Assembly: GCF_001039355.2 (NCBI RefSeq)
Contig: NW_019774092.1
Coordinates: 266,467 to 330,466 of the forward strand
Length of the DNA stretch: 64,000 nucleotides
Origin: Lingula anatina
Taxonomy: Eukaryota; Brachiopoda; Lingulata; Lingulida; Lingulidae
Direction: 5' to 3'
The translations under genes and the position numbers were made by a program. The first letter of the stretch is position 1. Every line of letters begins with the position of its first letter. Positions 13,868-27,576 of this stretch are shown piece after piece. The notes beneath the pieces were generated by a model. That model was not told the DNA's origin. It ran no database searches and worked only from the letters and a program-made list of their open reading frames with translations.

Positions 13868-14035
13868 TCATGATTCTGGCCTCTTTTCTGAGAAGTGTAA
13901 CAAAGCCTGTACTACCTCAGCTTCGGCCTCGGCCTGGCGGGCTTGAGAGTCACGATACTGTTGCTGCCTTTCTTCAAAATCTCGTAACCGACTGTTGTAC
14001 TGTGCGATTTGTTCTCTAAGTGTTGCGTCTTCAAC
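13868..14035 (-). CDS. CBFB: CBFB exon 5, duplicate copy in haplotype B
   Basis: Same exon as 15851-16018: acceptor TTAG, then a coiled-coil-like reading frame beginning VEDATLREQIAQYN and a TGA stop at 13868-13870. The amino acids match the C copy. Because it lies in the uncollapsed haplotype block, it should not be counted as a second real exon. If it were genuine, the gene would simply have two equivalent terminal exons. Confidence 0.75.
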   Translation of the reverse strand, partial: VEDATLREQIAQYNSRLRDFEERQQQYRDSQARQAEAEAEVVQALLHFSEKRPES

Positions 14036-14225
14036 CTAAGATAGACCAAAAAACACATGCATGAAGAAAAAGAAAAAAAAATGGTAAAAATAAACTGACC
14101 CATTAAGCCATTTGTTGAAATATATATGTCATTTAAAGAGGCCAATGTTACTCTCTACACCACAGTTCTGGGTGAAATCTTGCTATTAAGACATTATAGA
14201 GAACATGCTAGGCTAAGAGCGCATT

Positions 14226-14226
14226 N
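14226..14226. other. single-N assembly join
   Basis: The base after this N restarts at the equivalent of position 12244. The bases before it are the first nine bases of the MITE terminus GAGCGCATT, which recurs intact at 16200. Confidence 0.85.
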
Positions 14227-16208
14227 GAATTTTGCCCAAGGAAACCAGACATAACAACACATTCTGGATTTTTTCTTTCTTGTTATCCCAGCACCTTTTC
14301 ATGAAATTAATTAACTATTTGTTCCAAATTTATACCAGGAAGCTGTGTTTAACTTTTCAGTCGGGTTAACCTCAAAGTACATGCTAAAATGAAAATCAGC
14401 CTGACTTGTACCTACTCCTGTGACTTGTGACTACTTCTCATTGTAAATTACAATCTAGATATTTTCATCTCTCTATAAAAAGGAGAACTGCATTTATTTT
14501 ACTAACATTGACCACATATATTTCAACATGAAGCAATGACAAAATAACATTTCAAAGATTTTTTAATTTACAGATTAAGAAACTGGCAAAAAAAAAAGAG
14601 TGAAAAACATGTTATTATTTTATCATACTTGGTATGCTTTTCATTTACATAAGCAGCTCTGTTCAGAACTCCAAACATTAAAGTTGCTGCTCGGAGTTAT
14701 ACCTTTAAGTCAGTTCTCCTCCTGACCCGCAAGAGAAATAAAAATATCACCCTAAGTTATCAAGTGACATGAAAACAAAGAAAACTGTGACAATAGCAAA
14801 TACATATAGCACTGACATACAGATATGTTATGACCAAGTCATTAAATTGGCTTTCAATTTTTCAGACAATTTACTCTTTAAAAAGCACCATAATAAGGTT
14901 AAATATCCACTCCGTGTTTGTGACCACAAGACAAAACTGCCACTTGGACATTATATAGAACACACTATGTCAGTGCTCATTATAGACTATATAAAGAAAA
15001 GACACATCCATGTCTAGACATCTGTGGAAAAAAGATAACACCATCTTCCAACAACATATAATATATTTATATTAATGTGTATAGTATTATTGAGATCTCT
15101 TCTTTCTGAAGTAAAAGAGTTCTGGCAATCTAGTCCATATCATCCCCTCCATGAAAGTAAAAAATATTCTCAGTTTAACATCAAACTGCATCTTATCCTG
15201 TGGTATCCGGCCCAAAAGATGATGCTCAGGACATGAAACAAGATGGCGCTGCATGGCGTTAAACTGAGAAGTTAAATTCCCCCAAAAATCTTCATCATTG
15301 CCACCGAATGGGGGAGTGATCACCCTGTTACCGGTGGTTCTCATCCTAGAGGTTCATTGAATTAAGCCAGAAGAGATAGGCTCCAATGATCAAAAGGAGC
15401 TATGAACCTTTGGGGTGAGAGGGGTTTGACGGCTTCACCCAGAGGAGGGACTGGACGCACAACTGATGAGACACTACCTCCAGAACACCATGGCCTAAAG
15501 TACAAGGGTAGAGAAGAAGATGAATATTTCTCTACTGTGTTAGTCTACTTACGGGTTAGTCAAAAAATAATCCCATGGAAAAGCAAGTGGTATTTTTTAG
15601 TATAAAGATCATGATTTTTTTTTAAGTTTTGAAAAGTAGATGTGCACAATTTTCACGAAAAGGACAGTATCTAGCAAAATCAGAATCAAAATTCAAGAGA
15701 TGCTCAATTTAAAGTAATACAAAGAAGTTTTCAGTTTAACACAGAGAGAGGTCTTGAATGAGTATTGAGTGGATCTGATTAGCTTCCAGGGTTCTTAATT
15801 GGGTGTTCTGGAGGAGGCTCATGTTGCTTCTTATCACACTGAAGCAAATCTCATGATTCTGGCCTCTTTTCTGAGAAGTGTAACAAAGCCTGTACTACCT
15901 CAGCTTCGGCCTCGGCCTGGCGGGCTTGAGAGTCACGATACTGTTGCTGCCTTTCTTCAAAATCTCGTAACCGACTGTTGTACTGTGCGATTTGTTCTCT
16001 AAGTGTTGCGTCTTCAACCTAAGATAGACCAAAAAACACATGCATGAAGAAAAAGAAAAAAAAATGGTAAAAATAAACTGACCCATTAAGCCATTTGTTG
16101 AAATATATATGTCATTTAAAGAGGCCAATGTTACTCTCTACACCACAGTTCTGGGTGAAATCTTGCTATTAAGACATTATAGAGAACATGCTAGGCTAAG
16201 AGCGCATT
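14227..16208. repeat. copy C of the CBFB 3' flank, haplotype mosaic
   Basis: The 1,982 bases match B 12244-14225 in length. Up to about 14640 C carries B-type variants (for example the B-type version of the deletion before GTCGGG). From about 14758 on it carries A-type variants (GTTATCAAG, GCAAATACATATAGC, CTTCACCCAG). C is therefore phase-switched between the two haplotypes. It includes the CBFB exon 5 copy that is contiguous with the rest of the gene. Confidence 0.8.
15851..16018 (-). CDS. CBFB: CBFB exon 5 (terminal coding exon)
   Basis: Acceptor TTAG precedes GTT at 16018. The frame gives 55 residues and a TGA at 15851-15853. The sequence (VEDATLREQIAQYN, then a Q/R/E/A-rich run to KRPES) predicts a charged amphipathic helix, as in the C-terminal part of other CBF-beta proteins, but the last dozen residues look lineage specific. 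An internal GAG-GTAGTA could act as an alternative donor, so the exact C terminus is less sure than the exon. Confidence 0.85.
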   Translation of the reverse strand, partial: VEDATLREQIAQYNSRLRDFEERQQQYRDSQARQAEAEAEVVQALLHFSEKRPES

Positions 16209-17639
16209 CGGAACAAGTTGATCCATGGACTAACATATCTGCAGACTAAATATGGCCGACCCACTTGAAGGGGATGCTGCTAATCCCCTGATGGTCTGCC
16301 CGCCTCCACACATGATATCGCTGCAGGGGCCTAGCAATTAAACCTCAGAGCCGAGATTTAATCCCTTTAATGGTACATGTGGAGGCAGGGAGACCATCAG
16401 GGAATTCAGCGGCTTGCTTTTAAGCAGGGTCAGCCATACTAAGTCAGCAGTTCAGTTAGTCCATTGATCTGTTCTGAATACATTCTAAGAGTCGATGTTT
16501 TCTTTTTCTTTGTCTCCATTGAGAGAACCTTGGATGTAACCACTGAGAGAACCTTGGATGTAGCCATGCAGTACCAGCGACCTCTACAACAGCTTGTAAC
16601 ACATATATATCCTCTTTAAATAGAAGGTGAGAGACAGCAGTGGATGTGTATTATTTCAGTTTCTTCCAGGTATTCACCTCAGTTTGAAAGGTGATTGTTG
16701 ACCTTAAGAAATACAATGGTGCAATGTGATACATTGCTCAATAAGAACCCATTCCAATGCCTAGATCGATCTAGCAGGATCGACCCATCTCTGAGGGGTT
16801 TCTGGCTAAATTACATTCAGCTTAAGTGGCTCTGATGTCTGGCACACCTACCGGAGCTGTTAGGCGGTAATTCACTATCTTCTAGCAGCTTCAGTAGGCG
16901 TGCCAGACATATCAGCTGCTTCAGCTGAAAGCAATTTAGTGAGAAACCCCTCAGAGATAGGTCGATCCTGCTAGATCGATCTAAGCATCATATGGGAATG
17001 GGGTGTAAGTGTTTTTCTTGATCTAAATACTTTTCTGTGTAGGCTTGTTTTAATATAAATCACTTTAAAATATCAAGAACATTTCTGGATTTATATTAAA
17101 CACTTCACTGTAGCATGTATATTTTTTTTCTTAAATATCCAGCTGTGGAATAGATATATATGTGTGTTAGCAGCCAACAAATATTATCCCAGAATGAAAG
17201 TCAGGTTAATATCTTATTCTACCCTATAATTACTAAAAATGCTTTTATTCTAAAAGGTCAACAAGATTCTTATCCTTATAATAGAGTAATTCCGTATTTA
17301 AATCTTGATAAAACAGGGGACTGAGGTCTTGACTCATGCTACAATTTTTTTTCACAGTTAATGAAGATGGTTATTTAAATTTGTTTATAAAATAAAAGAG
17401 GAGAAATATAAATAATAAAGAAACATTTCCTCATTTTTGCAATGCCATCCTTTTGCTGATTTTAAATTAGTTTAAATAACTTGGTATGATCATAGCCAAC
17501 TATAGTTTCATGCTGGAACAAGCTTTTCTTAATGGCTCATGTAACAAAAAAAATTTGGCAAAAGGGGTCTGTGGAACACCCCCTCCATGTTTTGACTCCC
17601 ACAATTTTATGCCTTATTAATCTAGTGAAGCCTGATTTT

Positions 17640-17672
<33 letters not shown>

Positions 17673-18346
17673 CAGATGGAGCTGATGAATATTAATGGAT
17701 TTCAAGCCCTGTTATAAAAGTGTCCAAAACTGCATACACAAGATTTATCACTTAGTACTCTACATCCATGAAAAAGGGTTTTGTACTGCTAATGAATTGC
17801 TAGGCTCTGTTTAATACTCTTCTATATAAATAAATGCAGCATTGCTACTTCAGTTAAAGATCTTTGGTGCACTTAAAAAAGAAAAAAAAAACTGAATGTA
17901 CATAGGCAAGTTACACATATCTAACCACTTAGGATACGCTTAATGAATGAGGCTATGAACAATAATGGTTAATTTTTGAAAAGCCTTTCCACACAAAAGG
18001 TGACAACTGTGTCCTCGGAAAGTTTTCTGTGACAATGAAAGGCCTGTCATGCTATAGATAACAAAAGGAAACAATAATGACATGATGAGGACAAAGTGTG
18101 TATGTACTTTAGTCATTTGGAAAAAATCACGAAAAACATGATCACTTTGACATGTGGGAGAGGCTGTGGGGGTGGAAAGTGGGGGTTATGGATGATACAG
18201 AGGCTGTGGGGGTGGAAAGTGGGGGTTATGGATGATACAGAGTCTATTTTCATTTCACACACTGTGACACAAAGATACGATGCACAGGCTGAAAAAAAAA
18301 ATCTATGTTTATTTTATTCATGGTTGTACTATGCATATGCATGTTT

Positions 18347-18390
<44 letters not shown>

Positions 18391-20947
18391 GTGAGAGAGA
18401 GAGAGAGAGAGAGCTGTGAGTTATAATAATCTAAGTGGCACTGAATATAATGAATATGAATATTTCAAACATGGGGGACAGGGCATATATACAAGTATCA
18501 AAACCCATACCATCCCTACCCATATAAATCACAGCGTCTATTATTTATCTTTTCCAAGAACTGAACCATATTATCTGAGCTAAATGCCTATAGTTACTGA
18601 TTTCTTAATTCCTGGAAGTGCTTAAGGCTAAGCACCTTCATCACATGTCCTTATTAACCCTGACCAAAACTGACATGCTCAGCAATTTATTGCTGGATAA
18701 TTTAGCCGACAAATTGTGTGGTATGAAGTGATAAAGAGAAGATGATGGCTGGCGCACAATTCCTTTACATGTTGGATACAATTTAATTTGTTCTCTCTTT
18801 TGCAATGAAAAAAAGAAGCAAAATATTCTGGTTCATTGTGAAACTGGATAAAACTTTATCAACAATCTCAGCAAAATGCCATATCTGGAATCCTTGCAAA
18901 ACATGGATGGGACGTAACTCCACATAATAAATCAGGTTAAGTCAGATCTCTTTTAATATTTCACAAAAAAGTTGGACTGATCTGAAAACAAATTTATAAA
19001 GCCTATCCTTTCAACATCATCCCTGAATAACCATCAATACTAAACTCAGATCACTTTTTTTCCAAAGGAGATGATGTCCTATCCAGTAACATGCAAATCA
19101 CATCCAACTGAATTATCAAACTGTATGTGAATATAAGCCTTGTAGTTGATCTTACACTAGCATTATGCACTCATTACCTACTGATAAAGTCAACCTTATA
19201 CGACCCTCATAAATCACGGTGAAACTTGACTAGCAGAATCCAAATGACACAACCTGATTTTCCGAGGACACTGGAAACTCCCACCTCTACTATCTGCGAG
19301 CCTGTGCTGATTCCAGTGTCAGATACTAGGACAAGCTATCTAATATGCTGATAGAAGAGGAGGGCTGAATATTTGTGTGCATGATAATAGTCCAAACTTT
19401 CATTGGTCCAAATGTTAGTATAGAACCTTCTGCCCGATAAACCCTTTAATTAAAACAATGATGAAATTGCTGCAATATTTTGGACCATGCAATGAACCTT
19501 CTGAAGGTTCATCGAGACACAACCAAATATTTCCTGTCCTGAGTAAAGTGTTCTGTCCTGACTAATACTCAGACAAAATCCCCAAATACTGTGGTGCTCT
19601 CCCCCCACCCTGAGGGCTCAGAGCCCATGACAGAGACAGACTTAGAGCGCATTCTCAATGAATTAAGCCAGGCTTTACAAAGCCGGTGACCTAAAAATGG
19701 CGGACGTACATGAAAGAAAAACCGCCTAATCTTTTAATAGTCTCTCCGCCTCTCACACGCCTCCCCACATGTCGTCCCTGCGGGGTACAGTAATTAAATC
19801 TCGGCTCCGAACATTAATATTTCCGTGAATATCTCTGGTGATATTATCTCCGTAGATAGTCGATTCATTGCTGCTCTACGGGCCAAATTATTCCTTTTTC
19901 GTCTCTGTTTTCAAAGATAATAGAACAGAAGAGCTTTTTTCCTTCGATCGCCTTCAGCCGCCATGCTTTCTTCACCACGAGTTTAACTGATGAGCATGCA
20001 CACTTTATATTTCTCAGGTAGCTTCCGCATGGCGAACGGAGCCGAGATTTAATTACTGTACCCCGCAGGGACGACGTGTGGGGAGGCGGAGAGACTATTA
20101 AAAGATTAGGCGGTTTTTCTTTCATGTACGTCCGCCATTTTTAGGTCACCGGCTTTGTAAAGCCTGGCTTAATTCGTTGAGAATGCGCTCTTAATTTACA
20201 GTAGGACTGAGCAATACCAAACTTAATTTCTGTCCCAATTTAAATAAATGTGACAGCAGTTAAAGTTTGATGGCCTGAAGAGATACATTTTTGTTAAACT
20301 AAACTAAGAGGAAAATACTGCACCCTGTTCACCAGGCAACATTTTTGTTAAACTAAACTAAGAGGAAAATACTGCACCCTGTTCACCAGGCAACAACTTC
20401 TGCACCTCATCATTGCAAAAATAGGTCATATAAAATTTGGAAAGGCCAAATAACTAACTATACAATAATTATGCATAAATAATATCTGTCTAAATTGATA
20501 TGGCACTCCTCAACAACAACAATAAAAGTCCATTTATCATATCAATGACCATATATTTTACAAGGCCTAATTCAATGATATGTATCTTTCTGCAGCCTAC
20601 AACAAAGAGTATAATAAGGTGATAAATCGCCAAGAACACTCCGAGGTCAATTCTGATTAATAATAACCGATGATTAATAATAATTAATTTATAAATAATG
20701 AGAGGTCTCCCCCATTAGCCTCAACATATATACAAGTGTCAAGTAATACTGAGTTTTCAGAGTTAAGGAAAAGTGACAAGGGTTGTTATGTCGGATCTAG
20801 ATATGCAAGTCCCTGTGACAGTTCATTTTAGAGACATGCTTCCACTTCTGTTGTTGGCAAATAAAGTAAAAGGACACTGCTGCTCTTATGAAGTTAGCAT
20901 TATGTATTTTTTATCAATGCCTATCTCCTTAAACTATTTGTATATAA

Positions 20948-21005
<58 letters not shown>

Positions 21006-24000
21006 AGCGTGTGTGCATGCATGCATGCGTGTGTGTGTGTGTGTGCACATGCATGAATTATCTTACATCTAAGTTAACTAGCAGTTTCCAATGCTTTTAT
21101 CCCCTTACTAGTACTTTATTCTTAAATTTGAACTGCAGCTCCTACTTCCAGGCCTTTAATCTCTTACCTAAGCAATCCTAAATAGGGTTTGATAAACTTA
21201 ACAACAAGTCCTAGAGAAAGTCTCAAGTTTTGAGTAATCATCACAAACTGCATCACAAAAGCAACGAAAACCACACAGACAATAGAATCTTGGACGTAAA
21301 AAGGGCAGCATGCCTGTTCCCAAACTTACTTGTGCTCTTTCTTCATCAAATTCCATGCAGCCTGTTCCGTCCAGGCGCTGAAGGTCTATCCATCCCCTCC
21401 ATATCACACACACTCCATTCATGATCAACTGGGACTTGAGGTGGACCTGTGGAAAAAAAAAATTGTACAGGTATATATATATATATGTAAAAAAATTTGT
21501 GCATATAGATTATATACAAAAAAATGTGTGTATATAAAATATATTCTATAATATGATTAATGTAAATATTAATAACACAATGATGAAGCACAGGTATATA
21601 GATATATATGTAAAAATGTGTGTATTAAAAAATATATTTGATAATATGATTACTAGTATGTGTAAATATTAATAACACAATGATGAAATGCAGGTATATA
21701 GATATAAAATGCACAGGTATATAGATGAAGGTCATCTCCTGAATCTTCCTGAAAATGTTCAGAATTTTTCAAGTTTCTATTGACAGGCATCTTATCTTTT
21801 TCTGTCAGAAGACTGTCAAAAATAAAGGATGAATCAACTAAGATAATTTGGAAGACTGTCAGTAAATATATCTGGATCAACCCCTGATATACGTAAAAAT
21901 GTGTGTACATATAATATATTTGACAATATATATGATCATGTGTAAATATTCATAACACAACGATGAAGTATTTTTCACCATAAGCACTACCAGTATTGGT
22001 ATATTTCAATTCAGTTATATTCCATTGAGCTAAGACATACAATCTAGAGATCACAAATAATTAAATTTGGTTAAATAATATGAAAAATAGTATTTGTGAA
22101 TGTGTGTGTGTGCATGCACATGTGTTTATGTTTCACGGTATCAACTTCTCAAATTTAATGTAAACATTAGACTATCCCTACTTGCATGTAACTTCATATG
22201 ACTGTTTTCTTTTTCTGCACAAATGATAAGGACAACCAAGAGATCTAGAGCAACAGTAAACCACTGCGGCAAGGCCTAGCCGGGCTCCTAAACTCTCTTA
22301 TCCATTTACACACACAACAAGACAATGATTACAACCTTGTGGATATATAAGCGCCTTGGAGCACACCAATTGATTTACGAAGATCTATCGCAGTGTGTGT
22401 GGAGTCAATGGCCATCCACCCACATACCACAAAAGAAAACCGCAAGGTTTCTATTATTTGCAGTGTACATTTTCACAGTCAAGAGTAAATGTTCTTTTTT
22501 GAACTTTGGGCTCTAAAACTGATTGCTTGTATGATGATATAGGTGTGACTTGTTGATTGTTTTTGTTTTGTTTTGTTATCTTGGAGGTGGGTGGGGTGGG
22601 TGGAATCAGATATATTAGGCTAAAAAACCATACAAATGACTTTTTTTTGCATTTTTATTGGGGGAGGGTGTCAGCTGCCTTGATCATTCAACTTGTTTTC
22701 ATGGTTCATAATGTTAAAATCTGAACCACTGGCTGATTGAGAGTTGGCTTCCCAGAAAAAAAATTATTCACAGTCAGAGATACAAATTATTCTATATATC
22801 AAAATAAAGGAACTCTTTATTGAAATTGTTACCCATAATGTAAAGCTAGCATACATTGTTTAAAATATTAAAATTTCAATAGAATTACAAGAAGACTGAT
22901 ACACAATAGCTTACAACAAACAACAAGATAGAAATGAATTTTGATGGGGCGGACCATTATCTCCAAGCATTGCGCCTGCAGCACTAGAAGATCTGCCTCC
23001 CTCTCTATTGGTGTGCCTCAGGGTCTTTCTAATCCCCTTTTTGTCACTTTCTTTCATTTTTTTTTACACTGGTGGGGGGAGAGAGAGAGAATATATATAC
23101 AAGATTCTCAACCACTGACAACACAAACGACACCTAGAGACATTAGTATAGACTGAAGAAGACATCAGATTAACACCAAAACTGATCTGAGAGTATAATA
23201 AAATATTAGTCCTAGACAAAAGTCACATTTGAGACCTAATATCATTCCCAAACTGATAAAGTCTTATTTCAACATCAAACAGGTTGGATATTTGACTCTG
23301 GCAATATTTGAAAATTCTACTAGTAGTTGTCTGCTTGCTGCTCCTCAGATCACTCTAATCCTGATAGTTTTGATTATTCAGGGATTTCCCCTTAGCCACA
23401 ACTGCGAGCACGTATAACTAGCCCATTATATCTACAGCATGCAATGTGATGTGAGGGATGTGCAATCTTTGGGTTTTATTTTTCTCCGAATACATATGAT
23501 CACATCGGTTCTTGCTTCCATGGCAGGGTCACTAATCACAAAGAGAGCTGAGTGTCTGAACTTAGCGTTTAGATGGCTTAAAATTTGCCTGTTATTGGAT
23601 TTCTTTTGTAGCTTTTGTCTACGAGGCAGTTTTCATAATTCAGCTATTGTGGTTCTACTTCACAAAGCATCTTCTCTCCATAAAAAATGTGAAAGGTACA
23701 GGTACTTGACAAGAAGATTTTAGGCAGATATCTGCTATTGAATTTTGGGCCCTTGACAAACTGGATGAGTTCAACATCTGATCACAGTAAAGTGTACTCT
23801 TTTTATATTCAAGAGAGTCTGTTCCATCTCCAATTCCTTAAGTGTAGACTTCATCAGATGTCTTATTTACCATAGACTGAACAGGCCACTGACAATGATG
23901 TCACAACAATGTCACAACCAACACAGATATATAATTTTTTTAACAAATGTGGCCTAATTAAAGTTAATTAAAGTTGTAAATCTTTGTAAGTTGCAGAATT

Positions 24001-27000
24001 TCAAAAGACTGGTGCATTCGACATGTTTTCACATATAATTTTCTTTTTATTACTATTTTGTTAGGGATACAAACTCCATTGCCATATTTTGCAATATCTA
24101 GTAAACTGACATTTTCAATTTTTTTTGACAATTTAGGTAGTTTCAAATGTTTTGAAGTATTTCTAATTCATGAAGTGCCAATCAATCAAAAACAATCCTT
24201 TACATTCATTAAAAATCACTTTTCTAAGTTTAAATTAAAAAGATAAGATTCAAAGATGATTTCTTCTGCTTTTAGACTACTACAGATTGATATTCTTACA
24301 GATTTATGAAGTCAAAATATTAAAATATTCGTTTCTACATGCAACACCACCAAACTTGGTTTCAGTTTCAATGAAACAAAGCTGTGGCACAGAAAAAAAT
24401 TACTCAGTGAGAGAAAGGAAAATGAATGAATATTTAGTCCTCGGTGGATATTAAGTCTGACAGACAGCATAAGTACCATGGGACATGAATTGGTTTTCAT
24501 GCAGTAAATGATGTAGCATGTCGCCACCAAGGATGGACCCATCTGTTTTGCATGTTGAAAGCAATCAGGGACATATTTATACAAAACAATAAAGATGTGT
24601 GGTTACCAACATATAACTGAGGCCATAAGTATATTTTACATGGAGCAGTATGGTTCAGGGGAAGAGGTCTTTACTAGTACTAGTACATATCTTTAGAGGG
24701 GGCTTTGCATACTCTACTCTTTTTCACAAGTTTGTTAAAAGTTCACTTTCTACTGTATATAGTTATCTAATTTGAATGGCCATGTGGAACAGTGGGATGA
24801 GGGGCAGTTCTCATTTGGTGACTCTATGGCTGATCCTAAACATATTAGTCAGATTATTTAACTGTCAATCTTTTGAAGTGTACCAATATAGCTATTTGAC
24901 TTCCTTCCATAAACCCATCGTACTAGTTGGAGTGATCTAACTCTGTGGCACTTCTCACTTAGGTGCTTTCAATTAAATCAGCCTAATTGTCTGGCACGCC
25001 CCCTTGAGTAACTAGGGGGTGACTGACTATCGTTAATTACCCCCGAATTTGGAGTTGTCGTTTTGTGTTTTTTTTAAAGTGTTATATCCACAGACTTAAT
25101 GCAATGTTTTCATATTAACAGAGTAGTCCTGATAATGAAAGAAACTGCATCCCAACTATCCATCTCCATGGTTCGAAGAGGATAAGTAATTACACTCTAG
25201 CAGCTTGAGTAGGCATGGCAGCATTTTAGCCACTTTCACTGTGTGCAATTGAGCGAGAAACTCTGAAGAGTTGGATCGATCCAGCTAGCACAATTGGTGT
25301 ATGGAAATGTTTATTATAACTTTTTAACTACTAGTAGCATACCACTTGGCATGAGAAGGGCCATACTAGCCAAGTACACTTGCAGACTGGGGAATGGGAA
25401 TAGTTTCTGATCTGAGACAGGATTTTTCTGGTCAGACAATGATATATCAGTTTTCTATTTTAGGCAATTATGCTGTAATTGAAAGGTAAGATTACCTTGA
25501 ACAGATATACGATGGGGATCATCCGAAATAGCCCAAAGCCTCAAGGCTTAATCAGCATGAAAGTGCAGTGCCGTTTAAGAGCAGTACGGCAATGTATAAA
25601 AGCTGACAGAATTTATCCATCCTGGATATTTGTCTGAGTGTTTTCTCTTCAGTTCTGTTGAATTACAGTCTCTTGTGCAACAATATGAATTCACATCATT
25701 TTGTGTGTCATGTATGTATTGCTTTATAAGACAACATTTCCCATGCATGAGTTTCACGCATACTCTCACACGTTTTCTAGTCTGGTAGGACAAAATGGGT
25801 TGTTTTATTAGGCAATCTCAGGGGTCATAGTTTAGGCTGTATTATAACAAGGCATCTGACGCATTGAACAATGTGTAATAAATCTCTAGTAACTCTAGTT
25901 TTTATCCCAGTGTTACATAAATACAGCAACTGATGATAAAAAATATCTGATTCAGGAATTGCAACTGGCTTGTATTTCCATTAAATTTTGCTGCCTTTGC
26001 CTTGGTCTCATCTTAGTTGGTTTTGCATTGATGGGATCCAATATTCCAAAGTGTAAACGTTCCTTCATTAAAAAAAAAAAACACGATCAAAGAAAATGAC
26101 ATAAGTGGCCTGTTTTTGCCCTCATGTACTTGTGATTATCTATGTCAGCCTGGCAAATAGACATAATTACACCCAAATCAAAGTAATTACATCCCACTTA
26201 ACATGACATATCAACATAACGAGTGCTGCCAATTATATGATGCATTGGAATCTGTTTTAAATGGGAGACATCTTCAAGGGAAAAATTAAGAGGGTCTCTA
26301 TATTCAGGTGATGTATGGGTGCCAGTTGTATTTGACAGTCAGACAACATTTTGCCTGATGCGTTCTTGGGGGGGGTTAATGACCGGAATATTAATATTCT
26401 TCTTTCATAATTCAGACTGCACTGTGGGGGCATAGCCACTTGCTTACTGTACAGGTACAGTGAATCATAAAATACTGTAAGTCTATTTCATAAATCGGTG
26501 TGAACCCACTTTTGTATGTTATTTACTCGTTACTTTGCTTCCTTGTTTTTATTATTTATATCTTGTACTTTTTTATCAATCTCCAGGACAAATATAAATG
26601 AATCATTCCACCCTTTTTGGTTTTGTTGGTTAATATGCTTATAAATAAATACCACTGCTCCAATTCTAATAACTCCACCAATTTGTTCTACCCCCACATA
26701 TTTCAAGGAAACAAAGCTTTCATGATGAAAGTTTATATCTAATTGAGGAAACCTGCTTGTTTTTTCTGCCTTTAAGATATTGGGATGGTCAGTGATTATC
26801 AAGCCACTTATCTCTGAATTGGTCAAACTTTTTTATGATACCCACTCCCATTGCCTCGAGTTTCAATTTATAGTACACCAGAAACTTTACTCACCTATAT
26901 TATGAACACACCCATGTCATTTTCATTGACTGTAATAATTCACACCACCTTACTTTAATCCTACGAACTGCTTTGTAATATAGATGTACTGCAAAATTAA

Positions 27001-27534
27001 AAGCCACGCTCAGGCTAATGGGCCTCACTTAAATTACCTCAATTCTTATTTTTGCTTTACAAAATGAAAACAATAACCCATCTAAAACATGCATATTTTG
27101 ATGAACGATAATGTGTAACCTTTAAATGGTCCAGGCTGTATGTGAATGACGTGAAAGGTGATCATTCCTGAAGCAAAACATCAATCCAATAGCCTCCGCA
27201 TTTCTCTCACACGTCAAACTGTTGTCACATGTGATGACTGATAAGGACCTCGGGGCGTCATACCTGTTCATTTGACATCAGTCCAGTTATCAGCAATTAC
27301 GAGGCAATTTCATCCTAGTGTTGAGCAGTGAGTGACGTCTTATGTCACAGAAATGACGGTTCCACTTTTAACAACAATTTTCTCTTTGTTAAATCATTTG
27401 ACCATCATAAACCGGCTATCAAATATATTCAAGCACTAGTATTTCTATGTGCTATATTGATACACATACATGCAGTGGGGTTTCTTTGCAACCTCGTCAT
27501 TTGATGAAGTAAGCGAGGTTTATATCATGAAGAG

Positions 27535-27576
<42 letters not shown>

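Larger units (their letters stand above)
8132..14225. repeat. haplotype copy B of the CBFB 3' flank
   Basis: The first part (to about 13607) aligns with copy A. The last 1,982 bases (12244-14225) align with copy C at 14227-16208 without net length change. B carries private differences: a 237-bp segment, a MITE insertion, an expanded poly-T tract near 8441-8482, and a base change near 12775. It ends nine bases into the terminal repeat of the Harbinger-like MITE that is complete after copy C, so the break fell at a repeat. It includes one copy of CBFB exon 5. Confidence 0.85.
16019..21329 (-). other. CBFB intron 4
   Basis: About 5.3 kb between exons 4 and 5. It contains a 286-bp Harbinger-like MITE, a 261-bp palindromic MITE, a 30-base poly-A run, GT/GA and CT/GT microsatellites, a 546-bp foldback MITE, two short tandem duplications and a decayed relative of the haplotype-B hAT-like MITE. 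No exon was recognised between these. Confidence 0.85.

Noticed and set aside
17641-17670. Poly-A run as the end of a processed pseudogene
   Set aside because: No coding-like or transcript-like sequence and no target duplication were found upstream.
18096-18419. 107-codon frame ending in a C/V and R/E repeat
   Set aside because: The tail is a translated GT/GA microsatellite and the body a 40-bp tandem duplication.
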